The notes below the pieces were generated by a model, which saw nothing but the letters and a program-made list of their open reading frames with translations, was not told where the DNA came from and did no database searches. From contig JBBDWJ010000359.1 of NCBI GenBank assembly GCA_040902925.1, positions 1 to 10,889 of the forward strand: a stretch of 10,889 bases of DNA, given 5' to 3'. A program made the translations under genes and the position numbers. Below, one piece after another: positions 5,878 to 10,889 of this stretch; positions within the stretch are counted from its first letter, which is position 1, and each line of letters begins with the position of its first letter. The DNA comes from JBBDWJ01 sp040902925. GTDB taxonomy: Bacteria > Acidobacteriota > Terriglobia > Bryobacterales > UBA6623.

Positions 5878-6786
5878 TTACAGCTTGGGGCCGCGTGCCT
5901 GCGTCAATACCACTTTGGGAGTTGAAAGGTAGCCGACGATCTTGCCCTTCTCGACGCCGTAAACGACGATCTCGTAGGGCTGCCGCGCTCCAGCTACGTA
6001 GAACTGAACGGGCTCGTTGGCGGTCTTGTCTTTCTTCTCGATCCGCTTGTCATCGGCGAACACATCGACCGTGTACTTGCTGCGCTTGACATCGGCCTTT
6101 TTGAGCTTCAGTTGAATCTCGCCGACCCGCTGGGGATCTTTCGTCTTGGCGAGCTGAAACTCGTAGTAGTTGCGGTCGCCCAACTCGCGTAGCGCGGACA
6201 CTTCCTGGGCGTTGGTGGCGATCAGGCCGCTCATGACGCCCATGTCGCCGTTAACGCGCTTCAGGTCGGCGATGGTCTGGTCGAGCTCGGCTTTGGTCGC
6301 CGTGATTTCGGTCTCGACCTTATCGACATCCGTGCTGACCTCGCTGATGCGGGCCGTGGTCTGGTCGGCAGCCTCGCGCACCTGAGTGAACTCCGTGGCG
6401 ACCTGCTCCTGCAGGGCCTGCTGACGGCGAGCGATATCCTGCGCCAGTTTCTCGGCGTGCTTCTGAGCGTCGCTCTTAGCACGGCCTACCGCCGTCGAGG
6501 CCTTCTCCTGCGCCTCGGCGAGCGAGGTGCGGAGAGCTTCCAGATCCTGGAGCGCGCGGCCGGTACTCACTTCCGACATCTCGCGCATCGTCGCCATGTC
6601 GCCGCTGACGGTCTCCTGGTAGGCGGCCATCTGGCCGCGCAGCTCGCGTACCTGCCACATGGAATAAATATTCCCCGCGAAAAGAACCACCAGCGCCACG
6701 ATCAACCCGATTACGGCAAGGCTGGGTTTGCGGGACGGTTTTTCCTCTTCGTGCAAATGTTCATCCTGGTGCAAATATTCGTTCAC
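5878..6786 (-). CDS. Single-pass membrane protein with long periplasmic coiled coil and C-terminal domain, function unknown
   Basis: This 302-residue protein has a short, acidic and His-containing N-terminus (NEYLHQDEHLHEEE), then a basic patch (KPSRK, 16-20), one membrane helix (about 23-43) and a long charged helical region (about 46-182) with regular Ala/Leu/Val spacing typical of coiled coil. A C-terminal part (about 205-297) is rich in alternating hydrophobic and charged residues, such as YTVDVFADDKRIEKKDKT and QFYVAGARQPYEIVVYG, suggesting a small beta domain. The positive-inside rule puts the N-terminus in the cytoplasm and the rest in the periplasm. The start is GTG at 6786, chosen for the strong AGGAGG site at 6791-6796. 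The C-terminal part resembles uncharacterised proteins I associate with Acidobacteriota (memory only). The gene is monocistronic, with its own terminator. It could be an envelope scaffold or spacer, but no catalytic motif is visible and I assign no function. Confidence 0.88.
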   Translation of the reverse strand: MNEYLHQDEHLHEEEKPSRKPSLAVIGLIVALVVLFAGNIYSMWQVRELRGQMAAYQETVSGDMATMREMSEVSTGRALQDLEALRTSLAEAQEKASTAVGRAKSDAQKHAEKLAQDIARRQQALQEQVATEFTQVREAADQTTARISEVSTDVDKVETEITATKAELDQTIADLKRVNGDMGVMSGLIATNAQEVSALRELGDRNYYEFQLAKTKDPQRVGEIQLKLKKADVKRSKYTVDVFADDKRIEKKDKTANEPVQFYVAGARQPYEIVVYGVEKGKIVGYLSTPKVVLTQARGPKL

Positions 6787-6819
6787 GTTTCCTCCTCCCC
6801 CTGGGATCGTCTCCCAGGG
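6787..6819 (-). promoter_or_regulatory. 5' leader hairpin abutting the Shine-Dalgarno site of the coiled-coil gene
   Basis: On the minus strand the leader has a perfect 8-bp stem, CCCTGGGA/TCCCAGGG (6812-6819 with 6799-6806, 5-base loop), directly followed by GGAGGAGG and the GTG start at 6786. The ribosome site itself is left unpaired. Such a placement can stabilise the message or tune initiation; regulation is inference. Confidence 0.6.
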
Positions 6820-6871
6820 CTCGCTATCAGCCGGCTTCTGGTGGCCGGCTTGACGGATAGGACTAGGGCAA

Positions 6872-6923
6872 CTGAGCAGCCAAACGGTCCAGACGGGTCC
6901 CTTTGGGGGCCGGACCAGCTCAG
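6872..6923 (+). other. Three-tier nested stem, possible structured RNA
   Basis: CTGAGC (6872-6877) pairs with GCTCAG (6918-6923). Inside it, GGTCC (6886-6890) pairs with GGACC (6912-6916). Inside that, GGTCCC (6896-6901) pairs with GGGGCC (6906-6911) around loop TTTG. The inner stem contains one G-T pair, which is tolerated as G-U only in plus-strand RNA and is a mismatch on the minus strand. The 3' arms are nearly contiguous while the 5' arms are separated by bulges of 8 and 5 bases. No known RNA family was recognised. Confidence 0.45.
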
Positions 6924-6930
6924 CGCGCGT

Positions 6931-6951
6931 ATGCTATCTCATTGACAGCAT
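6931..6951 (+). promoter_or_regulatory. Operator-like dyad overlapping a consensus -35 hexamer
   Basis: The half-sites ATGCTATC (6931-6938) and GACAGCAT (6944-6951) are reverse complements at 7 of 8 positions, with a 5-base spacer. A perfect TTGACA lies across the right half at 6942-6947 on the plus strand. A matching -10 box is poor: TGACTC at 6965-6970 with 17-bp spacing. If this is the promoter of the RND gene the leader would be over 400 bases. Treat it as a candidate site only. Confidence 0.3.
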
Positions 6952-7400
6952 GGATCGTGCTCAGTGACTCCGAGCCGCCGGCGCTGATTCGGCACCCTAG
7001 TTCGAAGACCTAGGGCCGGTCGCCGGGACGATGTAAGAATGGGCACAGTCGTCGAGTTTTTACCGGGTCGGATATACCGGGAATGGGCCGTAGGACGGCT
7101 CGGGCCTTTGGGCTACCAATGGCGCGCCAACCTTGGTCAGTTGCCCCGCCTGTCTGGCGGGTAAACAAGCCCTGAAACCTCCGCCCGCTAGCCAACGCCA
7201 TACAATGGCATACAGGCGTTTTAGGATTGCCTTTGGCCCGGGTTCCCTGGGCCGATGCAGCCGCCGGGAGGGCGGCCGGGCAGTCCCCGCCAATCCAGCC
7301 AAGCAACAACACCCCCGGACCCTTAAGCCTCAGTCTCCGCTCCGCGAAGAACCGATTGAAGCCAACGAGTTCCGCGGGCCTGTGTGAAGGAACATAGATC

Positions 7401-10400
7401 ATGGGTCTGCCTGAGTTCTCGATCCGTCGACCTGTAACCATTACGGTCCTCTGTCTGCTTTCCATCCTTTTGGGCGCGATTGCGTTCGTCAAGATTCCCG
7501 TCGACCTGCTGCCGGAGACGATCTACCCGACGATCAGCGTGCGCGCCGAATATCCGGGGGCCGGACCCGAAGAGATGGAGACGCTGGTGGCGAGGCCGCT
7601 CGAGGAGGCGTTCGCCGCCGCGCCCGGCGTCGAGGAGATCACCGCGAGCTGTACGGAAGGCGTCGCCAACGTGCGCGTAGGCTTCTCCTACGGCATCGAC
7701 CTCGACGAGGCGGCCAACGAGCTGCGCTCGCGCCTGGACCGCCGCCGCCGCGAAATGCCCGAGGACATGGACTCGCCGGTGATGTACAAGTTCGATCTGT
7801 CGCAGTTCCCGATCATGTTCCTGACGGTGAACGCGGCCGACATGGATCCCAAGGAGCTGCGGCATTTCGTCGAGAAGACCTTGCAGCCGCGCTTCGAGCG
7901 CGTCCCGGGCGTGGCCCAGTTCAGCGTGCGCGGAGGGATGCGCCGCGAAATCCATGTCGACCTGAACCTGGCGAAACTCAAAGCTCTCGATCTGCCGGTG
8001 TCGCGCGTCGTCGAGGTCGTGCAGCGCGAAAACCTCAACGAGCCGATCGGCTACGTGCAGGAAGGCCGCTTCGAAGTACTGCTGCGCACCAAGGGCGAGT
8101 TCGACACGCTGGACCAGATCCGCAACCTCGTCGTGACCACGCGCCAGGGCGTGCCGGTCTACATTCGCGACATCGCGATCGTCGAAGACTCGCACGAAGA
8201 GGTCCGGCAGCTCGTCAGCGTCGATGGGCGGCCGGCGATCCGCCTGTTCGTCAATAAGCAATCGGGCGCGAACACGGTCAAGGTTTCCGACGCCGTTTGG
8301 GAAGAGATCGCCGACGTACACCGCGACTACCCGACGATCAGCATTTCCGCCAGCAGCGATTCGGCCGAATTCATTAAGGCGGCGATCCGCAACGTGAGCA
8401 ATTCGGCCTGGCAAGGCGCGCTGCTTGCTGTCTTGGTGCTGCTGTTCTTCCTGGCGAGCTTCTCGAGCGCGGTGATCATCGGCATCGCGATTCCGATCTC
8501 GGTGATCTCGACCTTCGCGCTGATGTACTTCAACGGTTTTACCCTGAACACGGTATCGTTCGGCGGCCTGGCGCTCGGCGTCGGCATGCTGGTCGATAAC
8601 GCCATCGTGGTGCTCGAAAACATTATGCGGCACCGCGAGGAGGGCAAGGACGCCCGCGAGGCGGCCGTGGTCGGCAGCCGCGAGGTGGCTCTGGCGATCA
8701 CGGCTTCGACGATGACGACCGTCGCCGTGTTTGTTCCGGTGGTGTTCATTCAAGGCGTATCGGCGGTGACCTTCCAGCAACTGGCCTACGTGGTGTCGTT
8801 TTCGCTGCTGTGCTCGCTGGGAGTGGCGCTGACGATTGTGCCGCTGCTGTGCTCACGGTATTTGACGACCAGCCGCGATCTGAATTCCCGCGCCGCCATC
8901 GTGATGAAGCTGTTCCACGCCTCGTCGGCTTTCATCGACCGTGTCAGCGCCGCCTACGGACGTTTGATTTCCTGGGCTCTCGGCCATCCCAAAGCCGTGC
9001 TGGCGTCGGCCGCGGCCCTATTCGCGGTCTCGCTCTACATTGCGCCGCTGATCGGCGTCGAACTGCAGCCGGAGGTGGATGAAGGAGAAATTCGCGCCAC
9101 CGTCGAGCTCGAGCCAGGCACACGCGTGGAAATCACCAACGACATGATGGTCCGCCTCGAGCAGGTTGTGCGCGAGCATGTCCCCGAAATGAAAACGATT
9201 ATGACCGAGAGCGGCGGAGGCGGCTTCTCGTTCAATAACGGCCAGAACACCGGGGAATTGCGCATTCGGCTGGTGGACCGCACCGAGCGCCAACGCACCG
9301 CGGCGCAGATCGCCTCGGTGCTGCGCAAGGAACTGCTGATCGAGCCGGCGATGATGGTGCGCGTCAATATCAGCAGCGGCATGTTCCGCCGGGCCAGCGC
9401 CGCCGGCTCGCAAGGCGGCGACCGGCTGTCGGTCGAGGTGCGCGGCCATGACCTTGAAACGCTGCAACTGCTCTCCGAACAGGTGCAGGAAGTGATGTCG
9501 CGCATTCCCGGCGTGGCCGACGTCCAGAGCAGCCGCCGGCCCGGCCTGCCCGAAATGGTCGTGCAGGTCGACCGCGACAAGGCTTCCACGCTGGGCCTGA
9601 ATGTTTCCGACGTCGCCGATACGTTTCGCACGGCCGTCGGCGGACGGCGCTCCTCGATGTACCGCGAGGAAGGCGACGAGTACAACATTCTGATCCGGCT
9701 GCAGGAGAACGACCGCCTCGAGCTCAACCAGGTCGGTGAAGTGTCGCTGACCACGCCGACCGGCCGCTCCATTCCGGCCGGAAGCGTCGTGCAGATGCGC
9801 CGCCAGGAAGGTCCGGTCTCAATCGACCGCAAGGATCAGGAGCGCATCATCATCGTGTCGGGAACGCCCGACGGACGCGACCTTGGCAGTATCGTCAACG
9901 ACCTCGACGCAGAGCTGCGGCAGATCGACCGGCCGCAGGGATACGAATTCGCCTACGGCGGCGAGTATGAAGACCAGCAGAAATCGTTCCGCGACCTGAC
10001 CTTCGCGGCCGTTCTCGCTCTCGTGCTTGTCTACATGGTGATGGCGGCGCAATTTGAATCGTGGCGCCATCCTTTTATCGTGCTGTTCTCGATTCCGCTG
10101 GCGTCGGTGGGCGTTGTCCTGGTGCTGCTGCTGACCGGGACCACCTTTAACATGCAGGCGTTTCTCGGCGTGATCATCCTGGTCGGCATCGTGGTGAACA
10201 ATGCCATTGTGCTGATCGACTACACGAACCTTTTGCGGCGCGACCACAATATCGAGTTGCACGAAGCGATCGTGACATCGGGCGCGCGGCGGCTGCGGCC
10301 GATCCTGATGACGACGATTACCACGGTGCTGGGCCTGATGCCGATGGCGCTGGGACTGGGCGAAGGCGGCGAGCTGCAAGCTCCCCTGGCGCGCACGGTG

Positions 10401-10538
10401 ATTGGCGGGCTGACGACGTCCACGCTGATCACCCTGGTGCTGATCCCGGTCGTCTACTTCCTGATGGAGCGCCGCAGCGTTCCGGTCGCGGTTGCCAGGC
10501 CGCTGACACCGGCTATCGAGCCGGCAGGCGGCGACTAG
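7401..10538 (+). CDS. RND-family inner-membrane efflux transporter (HAE-1 / AcrB-like)
   Basis: This 1045-residue proton-driven pump subunit is normally a trimer working with a periplasmic adaptor and an outer-membrane channel to export hydrophobic or amphiphilic compounds. It shows the two-fold RND plan: TM1 at about 12-31 after FSIRRPV, a first periplasmic porter region (about 40-335), TM2-TM6 (about 338-485), an amphipathic link, TM7 (about 530-550), a second porter region (about 555-865) and TM8-TM12 (about 866-1022). TM4 reads GVGMLVDNAIVVLENI, with a single acidic residue, Asp399, followed by Asn400. TM10 reads GIVVNNAIVLIDY, with Asn933-Asn934 where AcrB has its lysine. This pattern fits the HAE-1 branch that includes Gram-positive SwrC-like pumps. 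Length is complete. ATG at 7401 is preceded by AAGGA at 7387-7391. No adaptor, TolC-like or regulator gene is within the window, so partners must be elsewhere or beyond 10889. Substrate unknown. Confidence 0.95.
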   Translation: MGLPEFSIRRPVTITVLCLLSILLGAIAFVKIPVDLLPETIYPTISVRAEYPGAGPEEMETLVARPLEEAFAAAPGVEEITASCTEGVANVRVGFSYGIDLDEAANELRSRLDRRRREMPEDMDSPVMYKFDLSQFPIMFLTVNAADMDPKELRHFVEKTLQPRFERVPGVAQFSVRGGMRREIHVDLNLAKLKALDLPVSRVVEVVQRENLNEPIGYVQEGRFEVLLRTKGEFDTLDQIRNLVVTTRQGVPVYIRDIAIVEDSHEEVRQLVSVDGRPAIRLFVNKQSGANTVKVSDAVWEEIADVHRDYPTISISASSDSAEFIKAAIRNVSNSAWQGALLAVLVLLFFLASFSSAVIIGIAIPISVISTFALMYFNGFTLNTVSFGGLALGVGMLVDNAIVVLENIMRHREEGKDAREAAVVGSREVALAITASTMTTVAVFVPVVFIQGVSAVTFQQLAYVVSFSLLCSLGVALTIVPLLCSRYLTTSRDLNSRAAIVMKLFHASSAFIDRVSAAYGRLISWALGHPKAVLASAAALFAVSLYIAPLIGVELQPEVDEGEIRATVELEPGTRVEITNDMMVRLEQVVREHVPEMKTIMTESGGGGFSFNNGQNTGELRIRLVDRTERQRTAAQIASVLRKELLIEPAMMVRVNISSGMFRRASAAGSQGGDRLSVEVRGHDLETLQLLSEQVQEVMSRIPGVADVQSSRRPGLPEMVVQVDRDKASTLGLNVSDVADTFRTAVGGRRSSMYREEGDEYNILIRLQENDRLELNQVGEVSLTTPTGRSIPAGSVVQMRRQEGPVSIDRKDQERIIIVSGTPDGRDLGSIVNDLDAELRQIDRPQGYEFAYGGEYEDQQKSFRDLTFAAVLALVLVYMVMAAQFESWRHPFIVLFSIPLASVGVVLVLLLTGTTFNMQAFLGVIILVGIVVNNAIVLIDYTNLLRRDHNIELHEAIVTSGARRLRPILMTTITTVLGLMPMALGLGEGGELQAPLARTVIGGLTTSTLITLVLIPVVYFLMERRSVPVAVARPLTPAIEPAGGD

Positions 10539-10889
10539 CAGCCATCCAAGGATGCACGTTTATCGTGCTTTCCCCAACCTGACGGGCATCTACCCGGCCT
10601 GGGATCGGTTGGACCGCGAGGGTGGTATGCTGCTCCCGGGCGGTCCTAGCTCGTTGTCCGTTGTTCTCAGGCTGGCTGCGCCCGGCTCTACCGCGGAATC
10701 CATCAACGCACACGGCCATCCCCCTGGTAGAGCTGAATGTGCACCTTATAACTGAAAATTGCTCTTTAGCGAGGGCGAGAGGGGTCGAAGTCCACGGCCT
10801 TACCTTTAGAAGGATACGACCCAAGGTCGTTTGGTAGCACCTGACTTATGCACAGAATCAGCATGCCAAGCCCTCTGCGTGCTCGGCTG
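10539..10889. other. Gene-free stretch after the RND gene
   Basis: I see no supportable gene in these 351 bp. Short open frames lack a ribosome site and have unremarkable composition. A 6-bp stem with 3-base loop (ACGACC/GGTCGT, 10816-10821 with 10825-10830) is followed by TTGG. An ATG at 10848 stays open to the window edge (MHRISMPSPLRARL) but has no Shine-Dalgarno site. The stretch is somewhat less GC-rich near its end, as expected of intergenic DNA. Confidence 0.55.
10554..10573 (+). terminator. Short terminator candidate after the RND gene
   Basis: GCACG (10554-10558) pairs with CGTGC (10564-10568) around loop TTTAT and is followed by TTTCC. It lies 15 bp after the stop codon. The stem is only 5 bp and the T-run is 3, so it is at best a weak intrinsic terminator. 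Confidence 0.4.

Larger units (their letters stand above)
6787..7400. other. Divergent intergenic region of about 600 bp, no gene supported, many inverted repeats
   Basis: This gap separates the leftward coiled-coil gene from the rightward RND gene, so both promoters should lie here. I see no convincing protein gene and no tRNA or rRNA. Besides the separately listed elements it holds stems at 6829-6850 (AGCCGGC/GCCGGCT), 6995-7015 (CCCTAG/CTAGGG), 7145-7161 (CCCGCC/GGCGGG, loop TGTCT), 7194-7220 (AACGCC/GGCGTT, followed by TT), 7235-7253 (GGCCCGGG with a G-T wobble partner) and 7260-7276 (GCCGCC/GGCGGC). The word TACCGGG repeats at 7061 and 7075. The pump's ribosome site AAGGA is at 7387-7391. 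I could not match any of this to a known riboswitch. Confidence 0.6.

Noticed and set aside
6975..7020. tRNA-like look of GTTCGAAGACC near 7000
   Set aside because: The flanking stem gives a 9-base rather than 7-base loop, and no acceptor, D or anticodon arm can be built around it.
7133..7387. 84-codon frame (or 60 codons from the ATG at 7205) ending just before the RND start
   Set aside because: The stop next to the pump's ribosome site suggested an upstream leader peptide, but the start is TTG or an ATG without a Shine-Dalgarno site, and the composition is unlike a real protein. Several stems overlap it.
7323..8780. 485-codon open frame on the minus strand inside the RND gene
   Set aside because: It lies opposite a clear, full-length RND gene and its product is rich in Arg, His and Asp, as expected of an antisense shadow in GC-rich DNA.
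10552..10755. 67-codon frame after the RND gene
   Set aside because: No ribosome site, no domain or membrane pattern, and an overlapping frame is equally open.

Overview
This is a GC-rich bacterial chromosomal window with five complete or near-complete large genes, one very small gene, and several gene-free, repeat- and hairpin-rich gaps. Nothing marks it as phage, plasmid or integrated element: there is no integrase, transposase, tRNA or CRISPR array. The gene content, and the resemblance (from memory only) of the sulfatase, the coiled-coil membrane protein and the Tad proteins to Acidobacteriota homologues, suggest an acidobacterium. That assignment is an inference and was not tested.

Layout: (i) 1-3476 (+) is the 3' part of a tad/cpa (Flp-type pilus or Tad secretion) locus: the CpaF/TadA motor ATPase (5' end outside the window), the inner-membrane platform proteins TadB and TadC, then a 31-residue single-pass membrane mini-protein at 3381-3476 with a strong ribosome-binding site. 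(ii) 3477-3717 has no convincing gene. It is very GC-rich, with overlapping hairpins, three tandem copies of a 10-bp unit and a 10-bp inverted repeat that brackets them. (iii) 3718-5568 (+) is an exported formylglycine-type sulfatase with a C-terminal HEAT-like region. (iv) 5569-5877 is a convergent gap with a weak (+) terminator, a degenerate 16-bp tandem repeat and a very clear (-) strand Rho-independent terminator. (v) 5878-6786 (-) encodes a single-pass membrane protein with a long coiled coil and a small C-terminal domain. (vi) 6787-7400 is a divergent intergenic region of about 600 bp with many inverted repeats. (vii) 7401-10538 (+) is a full-length RND (HAE-1-like) inner-membrane efflux pump with no adaptor or outer-membrane partner in view. 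(viii) 10539-10889 shows no supportable gene.

The Tad proteins would work together: CpaF drives the TadB/TadC platform to extrude pilin or other substrates. The sulfatase, the coiled-coil protein and the RND pump form separate transcription units, judging by orientation, gaps and terminators. The least explained items are the mini-protein of the tad locus, the bracketed repeat block before the sulfatase, and the structured divergent region before the pump. No complete new multi-gene system is evident.
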